In this document: positions 18,533-26,258 of the stretch, piece after piece
How the letters are laid out: each line of letters opens with the position of its first letter
Position numbering within the stretch: position 1 is the first letter of the stretch
Assembly (NCBI GenBank): GCA_964555295.1
Contig: CAZKRL010000008.1
Coordinates: forward strand, 1-64,000
Length of the DNA stretch: 64,000 nucleotides
Reading direction: 5' to 3'
DNA from: CAZKRL01 sp964555295
GTDB taxonomy: Bacteria > Bacteroidota > Bacteroidia > Flavobacteriales_D > Sanyastnellaceae
Notes under the pieces: generated by a model
The model's input: only the letters and a program-made list of their open reading frames with translations
The model's database searches: none
What the model was told of the DNA's origin: nothing
Translations under genes and position numbers: made by a program

Positions 18533-19908
18533 AAGAAATTGTATTGATATCGCTTTTGGGCATCGCCATACTCGGGCTCGATATACTTAAGCTGAGAAAG
18601 TGGACTGCTCCATTTGCTTCATTGGGACTTATCGTTCTCATTGCGTTCTGTATTCTCGACTGGAATACCGTGCAAATACCATTTGAGCAATATGGCGGAA
18701 TGCTCAGGCTCGATACCTTCTCGTATGGATTTACCATTGTGTTCAGTGCATTGACTCTGCTGTGGATTGCGTTCTCCACCGACTTATACGCGAAGTCATC
18801 AACTGTTCGCACTGATATATTGGCACTGATCATTTTTTCACTCACAGGAGCCGTAGTACTAACGGCATATTCAAATCTCGTGATGCTCTTTCTGGGTATT
18901 GAAATGTTATCCATTCCACTCTATGTTTTGGCCTCGAGTGAACGAAACAGTGTATTGAGCAATGAGGCCGGGTTCAAGTATTTCTTTATGGGATCACTTG
19001 CTTCTGCGGTGATGCTTTTTGGAATTGCCTTACTCTATGGTGGAACCGGAACTTTCGAATTGACTGCTATTGCGGAGAAGATGACCATTTCGCAACATGG
19101 CACGCTAGTATATACCGGAACCACTATGATTCTTGCCGGCTTGATATTCAAGATATCTGCTTTCCCTTTTCACATGTGGGTGCCTGATGTTTACCAGGGG
19201 GCGCCTACAGCAGTTACAGCGTTTATGTCGTCAGTGGTGAAAGGAGCCGCATTTGCTGCTTTGGCCAAATTCATATCGTATGTACTCCCTAATATCAGCC
19301 ACGGATTTGAATCCATTTTTTTGTGGATTTGTGCCGGCAGTTTGTTGGTGGCCAACTTTGTTGCATTGGTACAGCAGAATGTCAAAAGAATGCTCGCTTA
19401 TTCGGGTATTTCTCACGCGGCCTTCATGCTGGGAGCTGTGATTTGCGGTGATGCAGTGCCTGCGAAATATCTCATGTACTATGTGCTAGTATACGGGGTG
19501 GCGTCGATGCTATCACTATTTGCGATGCACCATGTTGCCAAGCAAAACAACGGATCGGATCAGATAGATTCCTTTACCAGTTTGCTGCAAAGAAGTCCAG
19601 TGCTTGCCCTTGCCATGACAGCTGCATTGTTCAGCATGGCGGGAATACCTCCCTTGGCGGGTTTTCTGGCAAAGTACTATGTGATGTCGGCGCTGATGGC
19701 TAAAGGATTTGTAGCGATAACTGTGCTCATGGTAGTAACCTCTGCAGTTGGTGCATACTACTATTTGAAACTGATAAGTAAGATGTTTGTGCCCGCCGAA
19801 CCCGCGGGGAGAATCTATTTGGAGAACTCCACCAAATGGTTGTTTGCCCTAGCATCGGTAATGATTTTAGTTCTGTTTCTCAGCGCCAGTCTTCTGGAAT
19901 TGATTTGA
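18529..19908 (+). CDS. nuoN: NADH-quinone oxidoreductase subunit N
   Basis: ND2-type proton-pumping membrane subunit, 459 residues from the ATG at 18529, which overlaps the nuoM stop. The frame is open upstream, but only within nuoM. Characteristic stretches are MLFLGIEMLSIPLYVLA, FKISAFPFHMWVPDVYQGAP and MLAYSGISHAAFM. It is the last gene of the nuo operon. It converges on the sugar-transferase gene with a 6-nt gap, and no terminator hairpin is visible. Confidence 0.96.
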   Translation: MKEIVLISLLGIAILGLDILKLRKWTAPFASLGLIVLIAFCILDWNTVQIPFEQYGGMLRLDTFSYGFTIVFSALTLLWIAFSTDLYAKSSTVRTDILALIIFSLTGAVVLTAYSNLVMLFLGIEMLSIPLYVLASSERNSVLSNEAGFKYFFMGSLASAVMLFGIALLYGGTGTFELTAIAEKMTISQHGTLVYTGTTMILAGLIFKISAFPFHMWVPDVYQGAPTAVTAFMSSVVKGAAFAALAKFISYVLPNISHGFESIFLWICAGSLLVANFVALVQQNVKRMLAYSGISHAAFMLGAVICGDAVPAKYLMYYVLVYGVASMLSLFAMHHVAKQNNGSDQIDSFTSLLQRSPVLALAMTAALFSMAGIPPLAGFLAKYYVMSALMAKGFVAITVLMVVTSAVGAYYYLKLISKMFVPAEPAGRIYLENSTKWLFALASVMILVLFLSASLLELI

Positions 19909-19914
19909 CCTTTA

Positions 19915-20952
19915 TCAAGCACTTCTCCTACCTCTGAAGACAATATTGAATAGGGCTTTGAAGAAAAAGCGAGTGTCTGTTGTGTAAGGCCGTTTCTCTT
20001 TCTCAATCATATAATCTCTTTCTGCTAGAAGAACTTCCTCAACAGATGCTTTGCGATTGAGAGCTACATAAGGTGGAATACATCCTGGTTTATGGCGCTT
20101 TCGCATCTCGCGCAGTTCTTGCGGAATAGCGTTATTAAAATAGGTTTCAGAGACAGGGCGAATACCCACCAATTTCATATCGCCTTTCAGCACATTAAGA
20201 AATTGCGGCAGTTCATCCAACCAGAATTTTCTCATCACCCTGCCCCATGGAGTAAGTCTAAAGTCATTATCTGGCTTACCCGTGCTTGCATAGCCATGAA
20301 GACCAATTACATAATCTTGAAGGTATTCAGCATATGGATGCATCGTTCTGAATTTATACACCTTTATTATTTTACCATACTTACCCACACGCTTCATTTT
20401 AAATAGTGGGCCATAGCTCGGCTCAGAATTAAAATCAGGCTCCTTTACCTTTCTTGCGACCACATAGCTCGCACCTCTAAAACTATTGTAATCCACAATA
20501 TCGAACCCACAACTCACCAGTCGACCCAAAACCTCAGCCTTTGAAAGAAGTCTATTGCGACCACGGGTGAGAATAAAGTACATTTTCTTCAAACCCCACA
20601 CTTTAGGGGCTACTCTTAGAAAGAGAAATTCGAGCGTAAAATATAGATTCTTCAATATTGGAATCCGCCCAACACGCAGCCGCTCACGTCTCGCTGTTAA
20701 CGATTCGAACGTAACTATGAAGAGGGCGTTCTTTTCAAGACGATCATTCGCGGCCTCAAAAAACTTATTGATAAATCTGATATCATTAACCTTTGAAAGA
20801 TTTACAAGCGCAGAGATTTTACCATTGTAATTCTCAATATTGAAAATAGAAGATGTGGATAGCACTACAACTTCCTGATCATTGAGACTTAAGAAGCGCT
20901 CCAGGTAGTTAGTTTGTCCTTCCCCAATTTCGTTTAAAACCTTATTACGCAT
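19915..20952 (-). CDS. Polyprenyl-phosphate sugar-1-phosphate transferase, soluble-headed form
   Basis: Predicted initiating glycosyltransferase that loads a sugar phosphate onto undecaprenyl phosphate for surface polysaccharide. The C-terminal half has the bacterial sugar-transferase (PHPT) core: FKMKRVGKYGKIIKVYKFRT, then WLDELPQFLNVLKGDMKLVG and GIRPVS. Unlike WcaJ-type enzymes, the N-terminal 180 residues do not show five membrane helices; they look like the C-terminal part of a Rossmann or methyltransferase-like domain (SKAEVLGRLVSCGFDIVD). At 345 residues it appears shorter than related fusion proteins. It is the last gene of a minus-strand run after miaA, from which a 118-nt gap separates it. 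Confidence 0.82.
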   Translation of the reverse strand: MRNKVLNEIGEGQTNYLERFLSLNDQEVVVLSTSSIFNIENYNGKISALVNLSKVNDIRFINKFFEAANDRLEKNALFIVTFESLTARRERLRVGRIPILKNLYFTLEFLFLRVAPKVWGLKKMYFILTRGRNRLLSKAEVLGRLVSCGFDIVDYNSFRGASYVVARKVKEPDFNSEPSYGPLFKMKRVGKYGKIIKVYKFRTMHPYAEYLQDYVIGLHGYASTGKPDNDFRLTPWGRVMRKFWLDELPQFLNVLKGDMKLVGIRPVSETYFNNAIPQELREMRKRHKPGCIPPYVALNRKASVEEVLLAERDYMIEKEKRPYTTDTRFFFKALFNIVFRGRRSA

Positions 20953-21070
20953 TGCAATACTTTATAAACACCGCTGATAAACCATGCACTCAAAGTTATA
21001 GAAGTACTCTGCAAACTCGATGACATTGTTGGTTATATGAGTTACTATATAAATCCAGAAGGTATGTGCC

Positions 21071-21991
21071 TCAATCCAATTTTGACTGTATCCATTGCTC
21101 ACCGATCGCAAAAATCTCGGATGTAGGTATCCAATGGATGGCTGCATCGCGCTTCCACCAAGTCATCTGCCGCTTGGCAAATTGAGCGGTATGGATTTTT
21201 ATCAATTCTCTTGCATGATCAAGAGAAATCTTTCCATCGAAATAATCAAAGAGTTCTTTGTATCCGACGGTGTTGAGTGATTGCAAATGCCTAAAATCTT
21301 GCAAAGTCTTTACCTCTTCGACCAATCCCGATTCAAACATTTGATCTACCCTTTCGTCAATCCGTTTCCGAAGGGCATTCCGTTCCATCATCAAGCCCAT
21401 CTTGCAAACTTCAAAGGGCAATGCCGATCGTGCTCCCGTTCTTAGTTCTGAAAATGTTTTCCCTGTAATCATGCATACCTCCAGTGCACGCATGATTCGA
21501 TGCGGATTGCCGAGATCAACTTGAGCGTAGTATGCGTGGTCCAAAATCCTCAGTTCTTCTTGCAGTATTGCAAGCCCTTCACTTTTGAGGCGTTGATTCA
21601 AATGTTTTCGAATGTTTTCATCGGAAGGCAAATCATCAAAGCCCTTGAGCAGGGCGTCGATATAGAGCATACTACCGCCGCAACAAATCACATACTCATG
21701 TTGCTCAAATAAACGGCCGAGAAGCTGATGCGCGTCAGCAGCGAATTGTCCCGCACTGTATGGTTCATGAATGCTTCGTGTGGCAATGAAATGGGTTGTC
21801 GCTGCAGATAGCTCAGCCAAACTTGGCCTGGCTACACCAATATTAAGTTCTTGAAAAATTTGTCGTGAATCACACGAAATGATTTCAGTTGAATACCGCT
21901 TGGCCAGCTCAATGGAGAAGGCCGTTTTACCCACTGCCGTTGGCCCCACTATTACAATAAGCAACTTCCGCCTTTCTGTTGCGGCCATCAT
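21071..21991 (-). CDS. miaA: tRNA dimethylallyltransferase
   Basis: Transfers the dimethylallyl group to A37 of tRNAs that read UNN codons, the first step of (ms2)i6A synthesis. The 306 residues open with the P-loop VGPTAVGKTAF (about 15-25), then ISCDSRQIFQELNIG, which holds the conserved catalytic Asp. VGYKELFDYFDG and the QMTWWKRD segment mark the C-terminal region. The ATG overlaps the nusB stop (TAATG), so the two are translationally coupled. Confidence 0.96.
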   Translation of the reverse strand: MMAATERRKLLIVIVGPTAVGKTAFSIELAKRYSTEIISCDSRQIFQELNIGVARPSLAELSAATTHFIATRSIHEPYSAGQFAADAHQLLGRLFEQHEYVICCGGSMLYIDALLKGFDDLPSDENIRKHLNQRLKSEGLAILQEELRILDHAYYAQVDLGNPHRIMRALEVCMITGKTFSELRTGARSALPFEVCKMGLMMERNALRKRIDERVDQMFESGLVEEVKTLQDFRHLQSLNTVGYKELFDYFDGKISLDHARELIKIHTAQFAKRQMTWWKRDAAIHWIPTSEIFAIGEQWIQSKLD

Positions 21992-22938
21992 TACTCTTCA
22001 ATAAGTCCGCGTCCGATCTTTCGAATTTTCCCGTCGTCTTTTAATTTCATAAAAAGCGATTCCAGCAAACCATTGATAAACACGTTGCTCTTAGGTGTGC
22101 TGTAATAATTCGCCAATTCAATGTATTCATTCATGGTAACTTTCAATGGAATGGAATCACAGGTGCGAGCTTCTGCCAACGCCATTTTAAGAATGACCAT
22201 GTCCATGGTTGCAATCCTATCTACCTCCCAGTTGGGCGCGTTGGCTGCTACCAAAGCAAGATTCTCTTCTCCCATCTCCAGCGTCTTGCGGAAGATATTT
22301 TTGGCATAGGCCTCTTCGTCGTCCTCTTCTTTCCAAAGGGGTAATAAAGTCAGATCCTGGTCTTTCTCCTTGATGGTTTTGATGGTCTTCAATGCCATAC
22401 TTGCTGCAAGATCCATATCATCATTCCAGAAGATACCTGAGTCTTCCAAGTAGTCATGAATGCCCTCGTAATTGATGATATGCCTGCGCACGAAGCGTAA
22501 TAAGTAATCCCTATCATGCTCAAATCCTCGAACAGGTGAGGCCATGTATTCCTTGTAGTCTTCTGTCTCAATCAACATTCTGAAAAGCGACCGCATGAGG
22601 TCTTGATTATTGGCCCACCGAATTTGAATTTCTCCGGCTGCCTTGGCAAGGGTCTTACTGTGCGACAGCATCCGGATGACTTCGTTGGTGACGAATTTTG
22701 TATTGGGATTGAGATCTTCTTTACTGGGTAATTTCTTGGCGAGGCCTGCTTCAATCTTTTCAATCGCCTTGGTTTGCAACTCCGCAGGAATCAGGAGAAG
22801 ACTGATATACAAATCTCTGAAACGCTGAAAACTTTCAAAGAGCATTTTTTCGTATCGAACCATGTCAGGTTTTTCTTCATTGTAGTAAGCGAAGATGACC
22901 TGTAAGGCCTTGATGCGGATATGACGACGATTGAGCAT
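21991..22938 (-). CDS. nusB: Transcription antitermination factor NusB, long Bacteroidota form
   Basis: RNA-binding partner of NusE (S10) in rRNA antitermination. At 315 residues it is about twice the E. coli length: the classical NusB fold occupies the C-terminal 150 residues (EVDRIATMDMVILKMALAEA, then MNEYIELANYYSTPKSNVFING). An extra helical N-terminal region begins with RRHIRIKALQVIFAY, the usual NusB start motif. It lies 8 nt after the leucine dehydrogenase gene and overlaps miaA. Confidence 0.92.
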   Translation of the reverse strand: MLNRRHIRIKALQVIFAYYNEEKPDMVRYEKMLFESFQRFRDLYISLLLIPAELQTKAIEKIEAGLAKKLPSKEDLNPNTKFVTNEVIRMLSHSKTLAKAAGEIQIRWANNQDLMRSLFRMLIETEDYKEYMASPVRGFEHDRDYLLRFVRRHIINYEGIHDYLEDSGIFWNDDMDLAASMALKTIKTIKEKDQDLTLLPLWKEEDDEEAYAKNIFRKTLEMGEENLALVAANAPNWEVDRIATMDMVILKMALAEARTCDSIPLKVTMNEYIELANYYSTPKSNVFINGLLESLFMKLKDDGKIRKIGRGLIEE

Positions 22939-22946
22939 TGTATGAA

Positions 22947-24053
22947 TTAAAACTTTTTCTTGATTTCCCCTATCTGTCTGATTCTCTCTTCTGCGAGTCT
23001 ATTGGCTGCCAGATAGGTTGGAATATTTTCTTGTGATGAGAGCGCAAAAATTCTCTCGGCCGTCTGATAAATCTGCTCCGCTTGCGCCATGGAGGCATCG
23101 CGATTGTATCCCACAATTTCCCAATAACAGTTGATTATACCACCTGCGTTGGCCATGAAATCCGGTGCGTAGAGAATACCTGCTTTCATCACCGACTCAC
23201 CATCACGTGTTTCATTTTGTAGCTGATTGTTGGCAGCACCGCAGATTATGCTACACTTCAACTTTGCGAGCGTCTCCGGATTCACTGTTGCTCCCAAGGC
23301 ACACGGACTGTATATGTCCATCGGAACATCATAAATTTTGTCAGGGGCCACTGCCTTAACTCCGTATGTCTTGACCACATGATTCAACCGATCTTCGTAG
23401 ATGTCGGTTACAGTAACTTCAGCGCCTTCTTTAACCAGGTGAGCCACGAGGTATTCGCCCACATGACCTATACCTTGAACCGCGATTTTCTTGCCTTTCA
23501 GTGCATCATTTCCCGACATCTTTTTCTGCGATGCTTTCATGGCCATGTAAACACCATAAGCGGTTACCGGACTGGGATCTCCGCCGCCCCCCATATAATC
23601 GGGCAAACCTACCACATGTTCTGTTTCCAGATGCACCCATTCCATGTCGCGGGTTCCTACACCCACGTCTTCAGCGGTTATGTACTTGCCGCCGAGACTG
23701 TTGACAAATCTGCCGTAGCGGCGCATCATGGCCTCGGTTTTGTCTTTGCGTGCATCACCGATAATAACCGCCTTACCACCGCCGATATTCAGACCAGCGA
23801 GTGCGTTTTTGTAGGTCATTCCGCGGGAGAGACGAAGTGCGTCATTCAGGGCTTCTGCCTCAGAGGCATAGGGCCACATGCGAGTGCCACCAACGGCCGG
23901 CCCAAGTGTAGTATCGTGAATGGCAATGATGGATTTAAGACCTGTGGCAGCATCCTGACAAAACAGAACCTGCTCATGATTGTGCTCAGCCAGAGTGGAT
24001 AGCACGGAGTTGACGGAAGCATTGGCCGCAACTTTTACAGAATTTTCAGACAT
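22947..24053 (-). CDS. ldh: Leucine dehydrogenase (Glu/Leu/Phe/Val dehydrogenase family)
   Basis: NAD-dependent reversible oxidative deamination of branched-chain amino acids to 2-oxo acids, linked to branched-chain fatty acid synthesis in this phylum. The 368 residues match the octameric leucine dehydrogenases: GPAVGGTRMWPY, the catalytic Lys in LNIGGGKAVI, KYITAEDVGVG, and the Rossmann motif VQGIGHVGEYL (about 195-205). The C-terminal CGAANNQL loop is also conserved. It is the promoter-proximal gene of the ldh-nusB-miaA run. Confidence 0.93.
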   Translation of the reverse strand: MSENSVKVAANASVNSVLSTLAEHNHEQVLFCQDAATGLKSIIAIHDTTLGPAVGGTRMWPYASEAEALNDALRLSRGMTYKNALAGLNIGGGKAVIIGDARKDKTEAMMRRYGRFVNSLGGKYITAEDVGVGTRDMEWVHLETEHVVGLPDYMGGGGDPSPVTAYGVYMAMKASQKKMSGNDALKGKKIAVQGIGHVGEYLVAHLVKEGAEVTVTDIYEDRLNHVVKTYGVKAVAPDKIYDVPMDIYSPCALGATVNPETLAKLKCSIICGAANNQLQNETRDGESVMKAGILYAPDFMANAGGIINCYWEIVGYNRDASMAQAEQIYQTAERIFALSSQENIPTYLAANRLAEERIRQIGEIKKKF

Positions 24054-24102
24054 TTCCTTGGTTTACTTAGGAGCTGTCATCTTGCTGACACACTCCGCCG
24101 CG

Positions 24103-24117
24103 AATGTAACGCACGAG
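24103..24117. repeat. Left copy of a short motif flanking the PIN toxin module
   Basis: The bases AATGTAACGCACGAG (24103-24117) share the 9-mer ACGCACGAG in direct orientation with 25101-25109, and the 9-mer AATGTAACG in inverted orientation with 25132-25140. The two copies bracket the toxin-antitoxin pair. This may be a trace of insertion or a cassette end; chance similarity cannot be excluded. Confidence 0.25.
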
Positions 24118-24276
24118 AGAAATTATACAAGTGAAGAATGGAGAAAGAATTCATAAACCTATAGTTGATGTAAGCGACATGGGCTGATTGACGGTTTGCG
24201 TGCGCTCGTAAATAGCTCTTTGATGCTCACACTGCAAGATTTTAAAATTTTCGGTAAGGTTTTTAGAAGCCATTCA

Positions 24277-24714
24277 TCATTTCAGACGCAGCGAGAATAG
24301 TTCTTCGTAGGACACGAAGTTTGTAAAGCCTTTCTTAGCCAGTCCTTTTATTAATTGTTTGTCGCCACTCCAAATTTTACATCTAAAGTGTTTTGAGTAA
24401 GCAACATAATGAGTGTCATTCGGGTCAATATCTGCAACAAGTTTTTCAGCAGCAATCCATGTTGATTCCTTGATTTGTTCTTCAGAAATAAATTTTATGT
24501 CCTTGCAAATTTGAAATTCAGCCTCTCTAATTTGGTCCATTGTCAACCCTGAAATTTTACTTAGTCGTGGATAATGCTTATAGATTTCGCCTCTTAGAAA
24601 GTCAGGTGCAATAAAGTCAAAATGCTTTTCGGAATTGATAAGTAAGTCGCCAATTATTCCATTGGAGTTAAGAATGCCACTGAACACTATATTAGCATCA
24701 ACGATTACTCTCAC
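24277..24714 (-). CDS. PIN-domain toxin (putative RNase)
   Basis: Predicted Mg-dependent endoribonuclease toxin of a type II toxin-antitoxin pair. The 145 residues begin with the PIN signature MRVIVDANIVFSG (acidic residue at 6), carry a second acidic site in DFLRGEIYKHY, and end with DIDPNDTHYVAYS and KIWSGDKQL, which supply the remaining acidic residues. The start is GTG at 24714, overlapping the stop of the upstream 68-residue gene by 4 bases (GTGA), typical of antitoxin-toxin coupling. The RNA target is unknown. It lies in a small accessory islet between ldh and ychF. Confidence 0.82.
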   Translation of the reverse strand: MRVIVDANIVFSGILNSNGIIGDLLINSEKHFDFIAPDFLRGEIYKHYPRLSKISGLTMDQIREAEFQICKDIKFISEEQIKESTWIAAEKLVADIDPNDTHYVAYSKHFRCKIWSGDKQLIKGLAKKGFTNFVSYEELFSLRLK

Positions 24715-24917
24715 TTGATAAATCGTGAACGATTTTTAGTCCACCAAGAAGCATTTACCTCATCAGCAAGTTTATCAATTTCATGCTGCTTTGCCTTGCC
24801 CTTAGCCGTTGCCTCAAGGTATTTCACATAGTCAATAAGTCGTTGTAGTCCGAAACTGTCAACAGACGAGGAAACTGTAATAGTTATTTGATTATTATTG
24901 GTTCTTTCAATTAGCAT
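24711..24917 (-). CDS. Putative antitoxin paired with the PIN toxin
   Basis: A 68-residue protein directly upstream of and overlapping the PIN gene. It has a beta-rich N-terminus (QITITVSSS) followed by an amphipathic helix and a basic C-terminus (WWTKNRSRF), a plan common to short antitoxins in which the C-terminal part plugs the toxin active site. No named family is recognised; the role is inferred from position, size and overlap. The AT-rich sequence at 24918-24970 probably carries the module promoter. Confidence 0.7.
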   Translation of the reverse strand: MLIERTNNNQITITVSSSVDSFGLQRLIDYVKYLEATAKGKAKQHEIDKLADEVNASWWTKNRSRFIK

Positions 24918-25100
24918 TTCCTTGTTGATTTTAATGATTTAAAAGTAATTAAAAAATGTCTGATTTGTTATCGATATTTCAAAGCTGTACCATCGCCCAG
25001 TTATAGCAGCTGACGTCAGTCCGAGAATGTACCCCACCTCTTGGTCTCACATTTCAATGATTTTCAAAGGCTCAGTATAAAACTGTTAAGGTCCATTACG

Positions 25101-25140
25101 ACGCACGAGCAGAGTTAAGTATTAAGGCGCCCGTTACATT
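25101..25140. repeat. Right copy of the short motif flanking the PIN toxin module
   Basis: Contains ACGCACGAG (25101-25109), direct to the left copy, and CGTTACATT (25132-25140), inverted relative to the left AATGTAACG. The segment from 24918 to here has no gene and differs in look from the flanking coding DNA. Confidence 0.25.
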
Positions 25141-25153
25141 GCGACAAACCCAA

Positions 25154-25387
25154 TTACTGCAGCACCTCATCAATGGCCAGGGCCATGCGGCGATCTTTCT
25201 CAGTAATGACGTCTCCATCGTCGTGCGTGCTAAGTTCTATACGAACGTAGTTGTAAGAGTTATACCAGGCAGGATGATGGCCAATGCGCTCGGCGATAAA
25301 GGCAACCCTTGTCATAAAGGTAAACGCCTCCTGAAAATCTTTGAACCTGAATTCACGCACGAGTTTATTATCGGTTTCTTTCCACAT
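25154..25387 (-). CDS. 4a-hydroxytetrahydrobiopterin dehydratase (pterin carbinolamine dehydratase)
   Basis: Dehydrates 4a-hydroxytetrahydropterin, recycling the pterin cofactor of aromatic amino acid hydroxylases. From the ATG at 25387 the protein has 77 residues starting MWKETDN, the common start of Bacteroidota homologues; an in-frame ATG at 25429 would add 14 residues. The active-site pattern is complete: GHHPAWYNSYNYV followed by STHDDGDVITEKD. It lies between two toxin-antitoxin modules with no operon partner, and no aromatic hydroxylase gene is in the window. Confidence 0.88.
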   Translation of the reverse strand: MWKETDNKLVREFRFKDFQEAFTFMTRVAFIAERIGHHPAWYNSYNYVRIELSTHDDGDVITEKDRRMALAIDEVLQ

Positions 25388-25611
25388 AGAATGAAGTTTG
25401 TACGAAGGTATTCCGTTATGGCAAAACATCTATCACTTAATCATGCTTTAACAGGGATGAGTGCATAAGCAATAAAGGATTGATTAATTTGGTCTAAGGG
25501 TCATCAAAGTATTAAAGACTTGGCAACGAACGGAATCTATTCATAGTCAATCGATCGTGGCTTTTGCATTGAATTTCACAATGTATCTGTGTGTCTCATT
25601 TACATTAGGTT

Positions 25612-25974
25612 CTAAAATCTTCCCAACTCCACCATAACCTCTGACAAATCGTTTGCATTTCGCTTGAGATCAGTTTGAATGATAGCCCAAAGAATTTCAT
25701 TATCAATGTCAAAGAATTCATGAACAATGAAGTTTCTGAGTTCAGACATCTGGCGCCACGGCAGCATGGGGTGTCTGCGCTGGAACCGAAAAGGCACATG
25801 CTTTACCGACTCGCCCATGATTTCGAAATTGCGGATGACGGCCTCTAGTCTCATGGTGTCGCTTTCAAACGTTGCAAAATCATTACATGTGCTGGTGTAG
25901 GTTATAATGCGCTGCATTGCCGCGTACATCTCCTCGAGGTAGAAATAAAATCGCGGTGACGTCAACGTGTTCAT
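25612..25974 (-). CDS. hepT: HepT-like toxin (DUF86/HEPN RNase) with Tyr-to-Phe change
   Basis: HEPN-fold ribonuclease toxin of the HepT/MNT toxin-antitoxin type. The 120 residues are all-helical. The catalytic RX4H motif is intact: Arg80 and His85 in RNFIVHEFF. In characterised HepT proteins the motif continues HXY, and that Tyr is the residue AMPylated by the MNT antitoxin; here the position is Phe87. The ATG overlaps the end of the MNT gene by 4 bases (ATGA). See findings for the paired changes. Confidence 0.85.
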   Translation of the reverse strand: MNTLTSPRFYFYLEEMYAAMQRIITYTSTCNDFATFESDTMRLEAVIRNFEIMGESVKHVPFRFQRRHPMLPWRQMSELRNFIVHEFFDIDNEILWAIIQTDLKRNANDLSEVMVELGRF

Positions 25975-26255
25975 ATGAAGCGTATAGTTCGTTCCACCTT
26001 TTCTTTGATGGCCGGTTTGAGACTGCGTTCGGTGCAGATATCAATGCGCCGTTCCAGCTTGCGTTCCAAAAAATTCTTAAGCGCAAAAAAATCCCATCCT
26101 AAGGGCTTGTTCAATTCTACCAAGACATTCAATTCGCAAGCAGCTTCAGGTCCTTTGGTTTTGAAGCAATCGAAAATCGCGATGGTCTTTACTCCGAATC
26201 GCTGCAGTAATTCAGGTTTGAGGCGACGAATTTCTGAGAGCGGTGATGCTGACAT
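25971..26255 (-). CDS. mntA: MNT-like nucleotidyltransferase-fold antitoxin, catalytic motif lost
   Basis: A 94-residue protein with the minimal nucleotidyltransferase fold, normally the AMPylating antitoxin of HepT. It aligns well outside the active site (LSEIRRLKPEL at the start, KPLGWDFFALKNFLE and RRIDICT later). The catalytic GSX10DXD motif is replaced at exact spacing by Asp29-Cys30 and Glu41-Leu42-Asn43. Only the later Asp (Asp72, RRIDICT) remains. The gene begins 3 nt after ychF, so it may be transcribed with it, and overlaps hepT by 4 bases. Confidence 0.8.
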   Translation of the reverse strand: MSASPLSEIRRLKPELLQRFGVKTIAIFDCFKTKGPEAACELNVLVELNKPLGWDFFALKNFLERKLERRIDICTERSLKPAIKEKVERTIRFI

Positions 26256-26258
26256 TTT

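Noticed and set aside
23379..24002. Open frame of 207 residues on the + strand
   Set aside because: Antisense to leucine dehydrogenase, with no family features.
24918..25153. Possible tRNA or integron attachment site in the islet
   Set aside because: No cloverleaf and no match to the GTTRRRY/RYYYAAC core sites.
25139..25468. Open frame of 109 residues on the + strand
   Set aside because: Antisense to the pterin dehydratase, which has a complete active-site pattern.
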